Notes: generated by a model from the letters alone, not told the origin. 46,986 nt of DNA from Actinomadura sp. BRA 177 (GCF_013372625.1 NZ_JABXFD010000489.1:1-46986), one strand, 5' to 3'; numbered from the stretch's first letter, positions 1-8,701 are shown. Numbers and translations: made by a program.

Positions 1-60
1 TTTGTGTGGTGGTGTGTGGTGGTGTGGTGTATGGTGTTGTGGTTGTTGTGTTAGTGGCGG
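1..60. repeat. GT-rich low-complexity contig start
   Basis: The first 60 bases are almost only G and T, built from reiterated GTGGT/GTGTG units, unlike the balanced high-GC sequence that follows. No convincing gene covers it. It may be a sequencing or assembly end artefact or a true simple repeat; the sequence alone cannot tell. Confidence 0.5.
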
Positions 61-112
61 CGTGGCGCACCGAGATTGCGACTCGCCGCTTCGTGGGCGG
101 GTTCAGAGTGTT

Positions 113-1009
113 TTAGGAGACGGCCCCGGGGGCCGGGGCGGGCCAGGCGGCGAGCGGGAACAGCGCGGCGAGCGCGACGGCGCCCGCCGACAGGGCGTGG
201 ACGCCGCGCGCCTCCCAGTCCTGGCCGTAGGTCTTGCGGGCGGTGCGTTCCAGTTCGTCCACGAAGAGGGCCGCACCTGCCGGCCGGTCCTCCGGCGCCC
301 TGGCCATGCCGCGCAGGACGAGCGGCCGCAGCGCCTCCGGCACCGCCTCAACGGGGACCTCGCCGCTGAGGTGGGCGTTCATCAACTCGGCGCGATTGCC
401 CGTGTAGGGCCGCCGCCCCGTCACGCACTCCACGAAGACACAGGTGGCCGCGTACACATCGGTGGACGGCGTGGCGACGTGCCGGCTCCACTGCTCGGGC
501 GCCATGTAGTACGGGGTGCCGGCGCCGCCCGCCTCCTGCCCGGCCGGGGTAGCGATGCCGAAGTCGACAAGGCGGCTGCGCCCGTCCGCGGGGACGACGA
601 CGTTCGCGGGCTTGTAGTCGCGGTGCACGACACCGACCGCGTGCGCCGCGGCCAGACCCAGCAGCGAACCCTTGAGGACGGCCAGCGACGCCTCCGGCCC
701 GAGCGCGCCGTGCCGTTCCAGCAGCTCCTTCAGGGAGACGCCGTCGACGGCCTCCATGACGATGGCGGACGTCTCCGGCCCTTCGACGAGCCGGAAGAGG
801 CGCGCCACGTGCGGGCTGCCGGCCCGCCCGAGCATCAGGGCCTCGTGGCGGAGCCGCTCGCGGTCCGCCTCGTCCGCCCGGGTCGCCAGGTACTTGATCG
901 CCACGAGCGTCCCGGACCGGTCGTGCCGGGCCAGTGCCACCCGCCCCTGCGCGCCCGCGCCGAGCTCGCGCACCTCGGTGTACCCGTCGACCCGCCACTC
1001 CCCGTCCAC
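113..1009 (-). CDS. serine/threonine protein kinase (short, active-site intact)
   Basis: Hanks-type Ser/Thr protein kinase that should phosphorylate protein hydroxyls using ATP. The translation shows a glycine-rich loop (LGAGAQGRV), the VAIK lysine (about residue 39), the catalytic HRD (129-131) with downstream KPAN, DFG (149-151) and the APE motif, so every canonical catalytic residue is present. The C-terminus carries a YGxxWEA motif followed by a hydrophobic, Ala/Pro-rich tail (about residues 273-298) that could anchor it to the membrane. The GTG start is chosen because GGAGG lies 6 bases upstream; an ATG 21 bases further upstream (1030) lacks such a site. It resembles the membrane pseudokinase at 5242-6933, which shares the same N-terminal layout and YGxxWEA motif, so the two look paralogous. 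Substrate unknown. Confidence 0.9.
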   Translation of the reverse strand: MDGEWRVDGYTEVRELGAGAQGRVALARHDRSGTLVAIKYLATRADEADRERLRHEALMLGRAGSPHVARLFRLVEGPETSAIVMEAVDGVSLKELLERHGALGPEASLAVLKGSLLGLAAAHAVGVVHRDYKPANVVVPADGRSRLVDFGIATPAGQEAGGAGTPYYMAPEQWSRHVATPSTDVYAATCVFVECVTGRRPYTGNRAELMNAHLSGEVPVEAVPEALRPLVLRGMARAPEDRPAGAALFVDELERTARKTYGQDWEARGVHALSAGAVALAALFPLAAWPAPAPGAVS

Positions 1010-1085
1010 GCCGCCCCTCCGCAAGTCCATGATCGCGACGAACCTACCGAACGGCGATCATTCGCGGCGAGCCGGACGGAACAGG

Positions 1086-2012
1086 TCAGACCGGTACGGG
1101 GGTGACCGCGGGGACGCCGGCCGGGACGGCGGCGCGCAGCGCGGTGACGGCCGCGCGGATCGCCGGGCGCCGCGCCGCCTCCTCCCGCCACACCGCGTAC
1201 ACCCGGCGCGACAGCGGCGCGGACAGCGGCACGACGGCCACGCCCGGCGGGACGTCACAGCGGCCGAGGCGCGGCAGGATCACGTTGCCGAGCCCGGCGG
1301 CGACCAGGGACAGCTGCGTGGCGAACTCGTAGGCCATGTGGTCGATGCGGGGCTCGCTGTCGACGGCGCGGAGGGTGCGCAGCAGCCAGTCGCAGCAGAT
1401 GCTGTCCGGCACGGAGCTGATCCAGGGGTCGCCGGCCAGTTCCTTGAGGTCGATCGTGTCGCGCCCGGCGAGCGGGTGGTCGGCGGGCAGCGCCACGTCC
1501 GCGACGTCGTCGCAGATGACGCCCTTGTGCAGGCCGTCGTGGAAGGGCAGCGGCTCGTTGTTCCAGTCCTGGACGACGGCCATGTCGATGTCGCCGCGCG
1601 AGACGAGCGGCATGCTGCGCATCGGGTCCTCCTCGCGGAGCAGGACGCGCAGCTCGGGGTGGTCGACGCGGAGCGCGCACAGCGCCGAGGGCATCAGCCC
1701 GCGGACGGCGGTCGGGAAGGCGGCGACGGTGAGCTGGCCGACGACGGAGCCGCGGTGCGCCTCCAGGTCGGCCTGCGCCTGCTCGACGAGCGACAGGATC
1801 CGCTCGGCGTGCGCGACGAGTAGTTCTGCGGCGTCGGTCAGCCGGACGCCGCGGCCGTTGCGCTCCAGGAGCTTCTGCCCGGTCTCCCGCTCCAGCTTCG
1901 CGAGCTGCTGGGACACGGCGGACGTGGTGACGTGCAGGACGTCGGCGGCGGCGCTGACCGAGCCGTAGGTCGCGACCGAGTGGAGGGCGCGCAGCCGTTC
2001 CAGATCAAGCAT
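1086..2012 (-). CDS. LysR family transcriptional regulator
   Basis: LysR-type regulator of 308 residues, the usual family length. The N-terminal winged helix-turn-helix spans about residues 3-62 (SVSAAADVLHVTTSAVSQQL region), and the rest is a periplasmic-binding-protein-like effector domain. It is divergent from the EamA transporter gene, 72 bp away, the classic LysR arrangement in which the regulator controls its neighbour. The intergenic gap carries a near-perfect direct repeat and an inverted repeat that could be its operator. The effector is unknown; an amino acid or other small metabolite exported by the EamA protein is a reasonable guess only. Confidence 0.92.
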   Translation of the reverse strand: MLDLERLRALHSVATYGSVSAAADVLHVTTSAVSQQLAKLERETGQKLLERNGRGVRLTDAAELLVAHAERILSLVEQAQADLEAHRGSVVGQLTVAAFPTAVRGLMPSALCALRVDHPELRVLLREEDPMRSMPLVSRGDIDMAVVQDWNNEPLPFHDGLHKGVICDDVADVALPADHPLAGRDTIDLKELAGDPWISSVPDSICCDWLLRTLRAVDSEPRIDHMAYEFATQLSLVAAGLGNVILPRLGRCDVPPGVAVVPLSAPLSRRVYAVWREEAARRPAIRAAVTALRAAVPAGVPAVTPVPV

Positions 2013-2013
2013 G

Positions 2014-2052
2014 AAGCAATACTAAAACGAGGTGTCAAGCATTACTCGCTTG
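2014..2052. promoter_or_regulatory. candidate LysR operator
   Basis: Two copies of AAGCAATACT/AAGCATTACT (9 of 10 identical) at 2014-2023 and 2037-2046 lie 23 bp apart. The second copy overlaps the inverted repeat CAAGC-N7-GCTTG (2036-2052). They sit in the short gap between divergent lysR and eamA genes, where LysR proteins normally bind. Visible in sequence; binding is inferred. Confidence 0.5.
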
Positions 2053-2084
2053 TCCTAAATAAAATGCGCGCGCACGATCGGGGG

Positions 2085-2999
2085 ATGAGATCGCGCCACG
2101 TCCTGCTGGCCACCGTGATCGCGGCGCTGTGGGGGCTCAACTTCGTCCCGATCAAGGTGGCCCTGGACGACTTCCCGCCGCTGCTGATGGCCGCGCTCCG
2201 GTTCACGGCCGCGGCACTGCCGGCGGTCTTCTTCGTCCGCCGGCCGCCCGTCGCCGCGCGCTGGTTCGTGCTGATCGGCGTGCCGCTCGGCGTCGGGCAG
2301 TTCGGGCTGCTGTTCATCGGGATGAACATGGGCATGCCGGCGGGTCTCGCGTCGGTCGTGCTCCAGGTCCAGGCGGTCTTCACGGCGCTGTTCGCGGGCC
2401 TGCTGCTGGGCGAGCGGCTCGGCGCCCGGCAGGTCGCCGGGATGGTCGTCGCGTTCGCCGGCGTCTCGCTGCTCGGCGTGGCGCAGGCCGAGGGCGGCTC
2501 CCCGGTGGCGGCGTTCCTGATCTGCCTCGGCGGTGCGGCCGGCTGGGGGCTGGCGAACGTCGGGATGCGGCGGATGAACCAGGTCACCGAGCAGCCGGTC
2601 GACGCGTTCGGGTTCATGGTGTGGATGTCGCTGGTGCCGCCCGTCCCACTGTTCGTGTTGTCGCTGATCTTCGAGGGGCCGGGTGCGTTGCCGGACTCCG
2701 CGCGGCACCTGTCGGTCGCCGGCGTCGCGTCGCTCGCGTTCATCGCCTACGTCGCCACGCTGTTCGGCTTCGGCGCGTGGGGGTGGCTGATACGCCGGTA
2801 CGAGGCGGGCACCGTCGCCATGTACTCGCTGCTCGTCCCGCCGTTCGGGCTCGTGTCGGCGGCCCTCCTGCTCGGCGAGCACGTGAACGCGACGCGGCTG
2901 GCCGGGGCCGCGCTGATCATCGCGGGGGTCGCCGCCGGGAGCGTCCGGCTGCCGTCGCGGTGGCGCATCGCCCCGGCTCCGACCAACGAGGTGACCTGA
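2085..2999 (+). CDS. EamA/DMT family transporter
   Basis: Inner-membrane transporter of the drug/metabolite superfamily, 304 residues with about ten hydrophobic helices arranged as two EamA repeats (first starting at ATVIAALWGLNFVPIKVAL, second in the C-terminal half ending with the LLGEHVNATRLAGAALIIAG motif). Such proteins usually export amino acids or related metabolites. Two starts are possible: ATG 2085, preceded by GGGGG, or ATG 2064; 2085 is preferred because the hydrophobic segment begins right after it. It is divergent from lysR and followed one base later by the DapA-like gene, so it probably forms a two-gene operon under LysR control. Substrate not determinable. Confidence 0.87.
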   Translation: MRSRHVLLATVIAALWGLNFVPIKVALDDFPPLLMAALRFTAAALPAVFFVRRPPVAARWFVLIGVPLGVGQFGLLFIGMNMGMPAGLASVVLQVQAVFTALFAGLLLGERLGARQVAGMVVAFAGVSLLGVAQAEGGSPVAAFLICLGGAAGWGLANVGMRRMNQVTEQPVDAFGFMVWMSLVPPVPLFVLSLIFEGPGALPDSARHLSVAGVASLAFIAYVATLFGFGAWGWLIRRYEAGTVAMYSLLVPPFGLVSAALLLGEHVNATRLAGAALIIAGVAAGSVRLPSRWRIAPAPTNEVT

Positions 3000-3000
3000 C

Positions 3001-3852
3001 ATGCACGGAATCCACGCTTCGCTCGTCACGCCGTTCACCCGCTCCGGCGAGGTGGACGCGAAGTCGCTCGAACGGCTCGCCGTCCACTGCCTGCAGAACG
3101 GCGTGGACGGCCTCGTCGCGCTCGGCACGACCGGCGAGGCCGCCATGCTGACCCCGGACGAGCAGCGGACGGCGCTGGAGGTGTGCCGCGCCGTCAGCGA
3201 CGAGCACGGGACGCCGCTCATTGTCGGCGCCGGGACGATGGGCACCGCCGACTCGATCCGGCAAGCCCGCGAGAGGGCCGCGTTCGCCGACGCGCTGCTC
3301 GTCGTCGTCCCGTACTACCTGCGCCCGTCGGACGAGGCCGTCGTCGAGCACTTCGCCGCCATCGGCGCGGCGGTGGACGTCCCGCTCGTCCCGTACAACA
3401 TCCCGTACCGGACGGGGAAGCATCTCAGCGCCGACACCCTCCTCAAGATCCTCGCGCTCGACTGCGTCGTCGGGATGAAGCACTGCGCGGGCGGCATCGA
3501 CGCCGACACCCTCACCATGCTGGCGTCCAACCCCGGCAAGGCCGTGCTCTGCGGGGACGACGCGTACATCTACCCGATGCTGCGACTCGGCGCGGCCGGG
3601 GGCATCGCCGCGTGCGCGTGCCTCGCGCCGTCCGCCTACGCGACGATGCACACCCTCGGAGGCGACGCGCTGGCCACGCACAACAGGCTGCTGCCGATGG
3701 TGGAGGCGCTGTTCAGCGAACCGGCGCCGGCCGTCCTCAAGGCGTGCCTGGCCGAGATCGGGCTGATCGACGACCCGGCGGTGCGCGCTCCCCTGCGCGC
3801 ACCGCGTCCCGAGTCGGTCGCCGCCGCGATGAGGGCTTTCCAGGCCCTCTAG
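3001..3852 (+). CDS. dihydrodipicolinate synthase family protein
   Basis: TIM-barrel class I aldolase of the DapA/NanA family, 283 residues (typical DapA is about 290-300). Visible motifs are GTTGE (42-46), Tyr132 in PYNIPYRTG with the following Arg137, and the Schiff-base lysine Lys160 in VGMKHCAGG. The retained arginine that contacts the semialdehyde carboxylate in DapA is compatible with 4-hydroxy-tetrahydrodipicolinate synthase activity (pyruvate plus aspartate semialdehyde). However, the location behind a LysR/EamA pair rather than among dap genes suggests an accessory aldolase/lyase, so dapA is not assigned. The start lies one base after the eamA stop. Its TAG stop overlaps the convergent hemL stop in a shared CTAG tetramer. 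Confidence 0.85.
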   Translation: MHGIHASLVTPFTRSGEVDAKSLERLAVHCLQNGVDGLVALGTTGEAAMLTPDEQRTALEVCRAVSDEHGTPLIVGAGTMGTADSIRQARERAAFADALLVVVPYYLRPSDEAVVEHFAAIGAAVDVPLVPYNIPYRTGKHLSADTLLKILALDCVVGMKHCAGGIDADTLTMLASNPGKAVLCGDDAYIYPMLRLGAAGGIAACACLAPSAYATMHTLGGDALATHNRLLPMVEALFSEPAPAVLKACLAEIGLIDDPAVRAPLRAPRPESVAAAMRAFQAL

Positions 3853-5141
3853 GACGCCTGGGCGGCGGCGCGGGCGGCGTGCGGGAGGGCGTCCAGGATG
3901 CGTCCCAGCGCCTCCTCGTCGTGCGCGGCCGACAGGAACCACACCTCGTACGCCGATGGCGGCAGGTAGACGCCGTGCTCCAGCGCGGCGTGGAAGAACG
4001 CCGCGTACGCCTTGGAGTTCTGGCGCTGCGCGGCGGCGAAGTCGCCCACCGGCGCCTCGCTGAAGAAGATCGAGAACAGGTTGCCGGCGTTCTGCAGCGA
4101 GTGCGGGACGCCCTCCCGCTCCAGCGCCTCCGACGCCGCCTTCGACACGGTCTCCGCCGATCGGTCGATCGCCGCGTACACCTCGTCGGTGGCGTTGCGC
4201 AGCGTGGCGAGCCCGGCGGCGGTCGCGAGCGGGTTCCCCGAGAGCGTGCCCGCCTGGTAGACGGGGCCGGCCGGGGCGAGGTGGTCCATGACGTCGGCGC
4301 GGCCGCCGAACGCGGCGGCGGGCAGCCCGCCGCCCATCACCTTCCCGAACGTCATCAGGTCGCCGGCCACGCCCTCGATTCCGAACCACCCGGACCGGGA
4401 CGCGCGGAACCCGGTGAGGACCTCGTCGATGACGAGCAGCGCCCCGTACCGCTCGCACAGCCGCTTCAGCAGCGCGTTGAAGTTGTCGAGCGGCGGCACC
4501 ACGCCCATGTTGCACGGGACGGCCTCGGTGATGACGCACGCGATGTCGGTGCCGTGCTCGTCGAACGCCATCTCGGCGGCGGTGACGTCGTTGTACGGGA
4601 GGATCAGCGTGTCGGCGGTGGTCGCGCCGGTCACGCCCGGCGTGTCGGGCAGCCCGAACGTCGCGACGCCGGACCCTGCCGCGGCGAGCAGCGAGTCGAC
4701 GTGCCCGTGGTAGCAGCCCGCGAACTTCACGATCTTGGTGCGTCCGGTGAAGCCGCGCGCCAGCCGGATCGCCGACATCGTCGCCTCGGTCCCCGAGTTG
4801 ACGAGGCGGACCTTGCCCACCGGCGTCCGCGACACGATCTCCTCGGCGAGCTCCACCTCGCCCTGCGTCGGCGCGCCGTAGGACGTGCCGCGGCCCGCCG
4901 CGTCCCGCACCGCCTCGAGCACGGCCGGGTGCGCGTGCCCGAGGATCATCGGGCCCCACGAGCACACCAGGTCGACGTAGGTGTTCCCGTCGGCGTCCGT
5001 CAGGTACGGGCCGCGCGCGGACGCCATGAAGCGGGGCGTCCCGCCGACGGCTCCGAAGGCCCGCACCGGGGAGTTGACGCCGCCGGGGACGACTCCGGCG
5101 GCACGGTCGAACAGCTGCTGGGAACGGTCGAAATCAGTCAC
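3849..5141 (-). CDS. hemL: glutamate-1-semialdehyde 2,1-aminomutase
   Basis: PLP-dependent aminomutase converting glutamate-1-semialdehyde to 5-aminolevulinate, the second step of the C5 haem pathway. It has 430 residues, the family norm. The aminotransferase III fold is evident from YHGHVDS (144-150), the PLP-aspartate region [10 protein letters not shown] (237-246) and the internal-aldimine Lys267 in [10 protein letters not shown]. The N-terminal [12 protein letters not shown] motif is characteristic of HemL. It works directly after HemA, encoded about 6 kb away in the rex-hem operon, and supplies HemB. It is transcribed alone on the minus strand, convergent with and overlapping the DapA-like gene by four bases. 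Confidence 0.97.
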   Translation of the reverse strand: MTDFDRSQQLFDRAAGVVPGGVNSPVRAFGAVGGTPRFMASARGPYLTDADGNTYVDLVCSWGPMILGHAHPAVLEAVRDAAGRGTSYGAPTQGEVELAEEIVSRTPVGKVRLVNSGTEATMSAIRLARGFTGRTKIVKFAGCYHGHVDSLLAAAGSGVATFGLPDTPGVTGATTADTLILPYNDVTAAEMAFDEHGTDIACVITEAVPCNMGVVPPLDNFNALLKRLCERYGALLVIDEVLTGFRASRSGWFGIEGVAGDLMTFGKVMGGGLPAAAFGGRADVMDHLAPAGPVYQAGTLSGNPLATAAGLATLRNATDEVYAAIDRSAETVSKAASEALEREGVPHSLQNAGNLFSIFFSEAPVGDFAAAQRQNSKAYAAFFHAALEHGVYLPPSAYEVWFLSAAHDEEALGRILDALPHAARAAAQAS

Positions 5142-5241
5142 GGTTGCAGTCTCTCAGTTGCAGTTCGGCGACTTGCCTTGACCTCGCGGCGTACGGGCCG
5201 ATATTCCACCAAGTACGACATCGGAGGGATGGGCTTTCAAC

Positions 5242-6933
5242 GTGGTTGACGGCTGGACGGTCCCGGGGTTCACCCACGAGCGGGAGCTGGGCGGCGGAGC
5301 CTCGGGCCGGGTGGTGCTGGCGGTCGACGACCAGACCGGCACGAAGGTAGCGATCAGATACCTCGACGGCGCGCTCGCGGCCGACGAGGCGTTTCTGGCG
5401 CGCTTCCGGGCGGCCGCGCGCCCCCTGTCCCAGCTCGAGGACCCCAACGTGGTCGACTTCTACGACTTCGTGGAGTCCGCGGACGGCGCCGCGATCGTGA
5501 TGCAGTGGGTCGAGGGCGTCAGCCTGCGGCGGGTGCTCGCCGCGCAGGGCCCCGCCGGGCCGCTCGCGGCGCTGTCGGTGCTGGGCGGCGTGCTGCTCGG
5601 CCTCGCCGCCGCGCACGAGCGCGGCGTCGTGCACGGCGCGCTCCGCCCGGCGAACATCCTGCTGGACGCGGACGGCAACGCGCAGCTGACCGACTTCGCG
5701 ACCGCGCCCGCCGGCACCGAGGTGCGGTTCGGCGCGCAGTACGCGGCACCGGAGCTGTGGGACGGCGAGCCCGCCACCGCGGCCACCGACGTGTACGCCG
5801 CCACCGCGATCTTCTACGAGGCGCTCACCGGCCGGCCCGCGTACGCGGGCCGCAACATGGCGCGGCTGCACCGCGAGGCGCCGATCCCCGCGGATGAGGT
5901 GCCGGGGCCGCTGCGCGCCCTCGTCCACCAGGGCCTCGCGAAGGAGCCGCAGGAGCGGCCGAAGTCCGCCGCCGACTTCCTCGGCGCGCTGGAGGACGCG
6001 GCCGTGTCCGCCTACGGGCCGTCGTGGGAGGCGCAGGGCCGCGGCCGGCTCACCGAGCTCGCCGCGCAGGCCGCGCTGCAGCCCGAGCCGCCGAAGCCGA
6101 AGCCGGCCCGCAGCAGCGGCCGCAACCCGGTCGTCGCCGGCAAGCAGCCCGGCGGCGCGTCCCGGCTGCGCTGGCTCGCCGTGGCCGCCGCCGTCGTGGT
6201 CGTCGCCGGAGGCGGCGCGGGCGCGGTGATGCTGCTGCAGAAGGACCAGGCGAAGACGCCGCCGCCCGAGCCGACCCCGGCGCAGAGCAGCACCCCGCAG
6301 CCGACGCTGCCCGTCGGCGGCGTCAACCCGGCGCCGCTCATCGCGCAGATCGACCAGGCCGTCGTGCAGGCCCCCGGCGCCGCGTTCAGCTACCGGCAGA
6401 CGGGCTGCTGCGGCTTCCCGGTGACCAGCCGGGGCACGTTCGCGGTGCAGGGCGGGCAGGTGTCCTTCTCGATGTCGCTCGCCGGTTCCGGGTCGGCCCG
6501 CAAGGCGCTGCCCGCCGTCCTCGTCCAGGACCGGCTCTACGTGCGCGTGGGCAAGAAGTGGAAGTCGTCCGCGCTCGGCGGGCGCGGCTACCCTGCGGCG
6601 GCCGACCAGGTCCGGCAGGGCAGCTCCGTCACGAACCTGACGACGCTGCTGCGGTCGGCGACGAAGCTGACGCTGGCGAAGGGCATCTACGAGGGCGAGG
6701 CCCCGGCGGCGACGCTGGCGCAGGCGCCCGAGCTCGGCCCCATGTACGGGCGGATGGCGCAGGCGACCGGCGCCCAGCAGATCGCCTTCGCCATCAAGCT
6801 GGACGCGGGCCACCGGCCCGTCGCGTTCTGGGTCCGCGCCGGGCCGGAGAAGGGCCGCAACCAGATGCAGCGCGGCACCTACTCCAAGTGGGGCGCCAAG
6901 CCCGCCATCAAGGCGCCGCGCTCGGCGGCGTAG
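5242..6933 (+). CDS. transmembrane Ser/Thr pseudokinase with extracytoplasmic domain
   Basis: Kinase-like receptor of 563 residues. Residues 1-260 align by motif with bacterial Ser/Thr kinases: glycine loop LGGGASGRV (16-24), AAPE (168-171) and TDVYA are kept. Three catalytic positions are changed: the VAIK lysine is Arg39, HRD is HGA (131-133, catalytic Asp to Ala) and DFG is DFA (151-153). Asn138 and Asp151, which ligate metal, remain. A Pro/Lys-rich linker leads to one transmembrane helix (about 311-332) and a roughly 200-residue outer domain (from about 362), rich in beta-type segments and reminiscent of mycobacterial LppX/LprG-like folds (resemblance only). GTG is chosen because GGAGGG (5223-5228) precedes it, with a rather long 13-base gap; the nearby ATG 5229 is out of frame. 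Likely a phospho-independent signalling scaffold between hemL and the rex-hem operon; function unproven. Confidence 0.85.
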   Translation: MVDGWTVPGFTHERELGGGASGRVVLAVDDQTGTKVAIRYLDGALAADEAFLARFRAAARPLSQLEDPNVVDFYDFVESADGAAIVMQWVEGVSLRRVLAAQGPAGPLAALSVLGGVLLGLAAAHERGVVHGALRPANILLDADGNAQLTDFATAPAGTEVRFGAQYAAPELWDGEPATAATDVYAATAIFYEALTGRPAYAGRNMARLHREAPIPADEVPGPLRALVHQGLAKEPQERPKSAADFLGALEDAAVSAYGPSWEAQGRGRLTELAAQAALQPEPPKPKPARSSGRNPVVAGKQPGGASRLRWLAVAAAVVVVAGGGAGAVMLLQKDQAKTPPPEPTPAQSSTPQPTLPVGGVNPAPLIAQIDQAVVQAPGAAFSYRQTGCCGFPVTSRGTFAVQGGQVSFSMSLAGSGSARKALPAVLVQDRLYVRVGKKWKSSALGGRGYPAAADQVRQGSSVTNLTTLLRSATKLTLAKGIYEGEAPAATLAQAPELGPMYGRMAQATGAQQIAFAIKLDAGHRPVAFWVRAGPEKGRNQMQRGTYSKWGAKPAIKAPRSAA

Positions 6934-6943
6934 GCGTCCCGGC

Positions 6944-7582
6944 TCAGGCGTCCTCGCAGGCGTCCGCGAGGACCTCCAGGAGCCGCAGCGGGTCGGGCAG
7001 TGCGTCCCGGCCCGGCGGCCGCAGCCAGGCGACCTCGCGCCCGTACGGCAGGACGGACGGCGGTGCGACGACGTAGCTGTCGCGGCAGTGCCACCGCATC
7101 CCCGGCGTCTCGGCGACGTCCTCCGGCAGCGTGTCGAGGTGGCACGACCACCACTCGTCCTCGTCGGCGGGCGCGCCGCGCGTCGCGACGAAGAACAGGT
7201 GCCGCTCGCCCCCGAACGAGGCGACCGGACCGACGGGACGTTCCTCCCGCTCGATCCGGTCGAGTGCGATGGCGCCTGCGGCGGCCGGGACGTCGAAGAC
7301 ATCGAAGACCCGGCCCGTCGGCAGGATGATGTTCGCCTCCGGGCGTTTCCCCCACCAGCGTTCGATCACCTCGGGGTCGACGGTGGCCTGGTGCGCCCAG
7401 GCCGCCGATACCGGATGCGCGCCCGGGTCGGGACACCCGATCCGGTCGCACGAACACGCCCGGACGGCGCCGGCGTGCGCCCCCGGATAGCACGGCCACC
7501 CGAGATCGGCGTACTCCCGCGCCACCGCGGCCATCCGGTTCCGTGCCGCCTTCTGCCGCCTGTGCCCCGTGACCGCCAGCAT
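6944..7582 (-). CDS. bifunctional DNA primase/polymerase N-terminal domain protein
   Basis: Stand-alone protein of 212 residues resembling the N-terminal Prim-Pol domain family common in actinomycetes. Visible features are an N-terminal YADLGWPCYPG segment, a cysteine pair region (ACSCDRIGCPDPGAHP) that may bind zinc, WWGKRPEANIILPTG, an FDVFDVP stretch where the family's metal-binding acidic motif is expected, and a C-terminal DSYVVAPPS. The helicase part of full-length primase-helicases is absent. ATG 7582 is preferred over an upstream in-frame start because GGGGGCGAG lies just before it. It is convergent with the pseudokinase, with 10 bp between stops. Whether it primes DNA is unknown; many such short homologues are uncharacterised. 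Confidence 0.72.
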   Translation of the reverse strand: MLAVTGHRRQKAARNRMAAVAREYADLGWPCYPGAHAGAVRACSCDRIGCPDPGAHPVSAAWAHQATVDPEVIERWWGKRPEANIILPTGRVFDVFDVPAAAGAIALDRIEREERPVGPVASFGGERHLFFVATRGAPADEDEWWSCHLDTLPEDVAETPGMRWHCRDSYVVAPPSVLPYGREVAWLRPPGRDALPDPLRLLEVLADACEDA

Positions 7583-7698
7583 CTCGCCCCCCAATAGCCC
7601 AAGGTCGCGCGTGGTTCCCTGGCTACCGATGATGCCCGCCCGTGTCACGCCCAGACACGCCACCCCCCGTAAAACGACCCTAAGTAACTAGAGGCGTC

Positions 7699-8682
7699 CT
7701 AGGACAGCCGGCGGGCCGCTTCCGTCGCCCAGTAGGTGAGGACGATGTCGGCGCCGGCGCGGCGGATGGAGGTGAGGGACTCCATGATGGTGCGGTCGCG
7801 GTCGATCCAGCCCTTCTCGGCGGCGGCCTCGATCATCGCGTACTCGCCGCTCACCTGGTAGGCGGCCACGGGCACGTCGACGGCGTCGCGGACGCGGCGG
7901 ACGATGTCGAGGTAGGCGCCGGCCGGCTTCACCATGACCATGTCGGCCCCCTCGTCGAGGTCGAGGAAGACCTCGCGGAGCGACTCGTCGGCGTTCGCCG
8001 GGTCCTGCTGGTGGGTGGAGCGGTCGCCGAACTGGGGCGCGCACTCGGCGGCGTCGCGGAACGGGCCGTAGTAGGCGGACGCGTACTTCACCGAGTACCC
8101 GAGGATCGCCGTGTCGGCGAAGCCGGCCGTGTCGAGGGCCCGGCGGATCGCGGCGACCTGTCCGTCCATCATCCCGGACGGGCCGACGACCGCCGAGCCC
8201 GCCTCAGCCTGCGCGACCGCGATGGACGCGTACCGCTCCAGCGTGGCGTCGTTTTCGATCTCGCCGGCGCCGGTGACGATGCCGCAGTGCCCGTGGTCGG
8301 TGTACTCGTCCAGGCACAGGTCCGTCATGACCACGGCCGCGTCGCCGAGGTCGGACGCCAGGTCGCGCAGCGCGAGCTGGACGATGCCGTCCGGGTCGTC
8401 GGCGGCGGACCCGGTGCCGTCCTTCACCGCCGGGATCCCGAACAGGATGATGCCGCCGACGCCGGCCTCGGCCGCCTCGTGCGCGGCCTTGCGCAGGCTG
8501 TCGCGGGTGTGCTGGAACACGCCCGGCATGGACGCGACGGGCTGCGGCTCGGCGATGCCCTCCTTGACGAACATCGGCAGGACGAGGTCGGCCGGCGCGA
8601 GCCGCGTCTCGGCGACCATCCGGCGCAGCGCGGGCGTGCGGCGCAGCCGCCGCGGGCGTGCGACGGGGAACTGTGCGGACAT
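7699..8682 (-). CDS. hemB: delta-aminolevulinic acid dehydratase (porphobilinogen synthase)
   Basis: Condenses two 5-aminolevulinate molecules into porphobilinogen. It has 327 residues, the family length. The two active-site lysines are visible: Lys199 in [13 protein letters not shown] and Lys252 in [11 protein letters not shown]. The metal loop reads [13 protein letters not shown]: Cys123 and Cys133 are present but the middle cysteine of zinc enzymes is Asp125, a mixed site known in actinobacteria. The start ATG 8682 follows GAGGGA at the right distance; an in-frame extension upstream has no site and lacks conservation. It is the last gene of rex-hemACDB, 19 bp after hemD, and so should be under Rex control. 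Confidence 0.97.
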   Translation of the reverse strand: MSAQFPVARPRRLRRTPALRRMVAETRLAPADLVLPMFVKEGIAEPQPVASMPGVFQHTRDSLRKAAHEAAEAGVGGIILFGIPAVKDGTGSAADDPDGIVQLALRDLASDLGDAAVVMTDLCLDEYTDHGHCGIVTGAGEIENDATLERYASIAVAQAEAGSAVVGPSGMMDGQVAAIRRALDTAGFADTAILGYSVKYASAYYGPFRDAAECAPQFGDRSTHQQDPANADESLREVFLDLDEGADMVMVKPAGAYLDIVRRVRDAVDVPVAAYQVSGEYAMIEAAAEKGWIDRDRTIMESLTSIRRAGADIVLTYWATEAARRLS

Positions 8683-8701
8683 GGATTCCCTCTGTACGGA
8701 T

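Noticed and set aside
1..112. Reading the GT-rich start as coding
   Set aside because: A translated frame yields only Gly/Val/Trp/Cys repeats and no ribosome site; treated as low-complexity sequence end.
3001..3852. Calling the DapA-like protein the lysine-pathway dapA
   Set aside because: The catalytic residues fit, but the family also holds many other lyases and the gene sits with LysR/EamA instead of dap genes; the symbol was withheld.
2917..4965. A long minus-strand reading frame (682 codons) across dapA-like and hemL
   Set aside because: Arg/Gly-rich frame-shifted shadow of the DapA-like and HemL genes, both of which have clear family motifs in other frames.
3183..5249. A long plus-strand reading frame (688 codons) opposite hemL
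   Set aside because: Composition (Arg, Gly, Asp, Val rich) and lack of any motif mark it as the antisense shadow of hemL in GC-rich DNA.
5134..7302. A 722-codon minus-strand frame opposite the pseudokinase
   Set aside because: Shadow frame; Arg/Gly/Leu-rich without motif. The plus-strand kinase-like protein is clearly coding.
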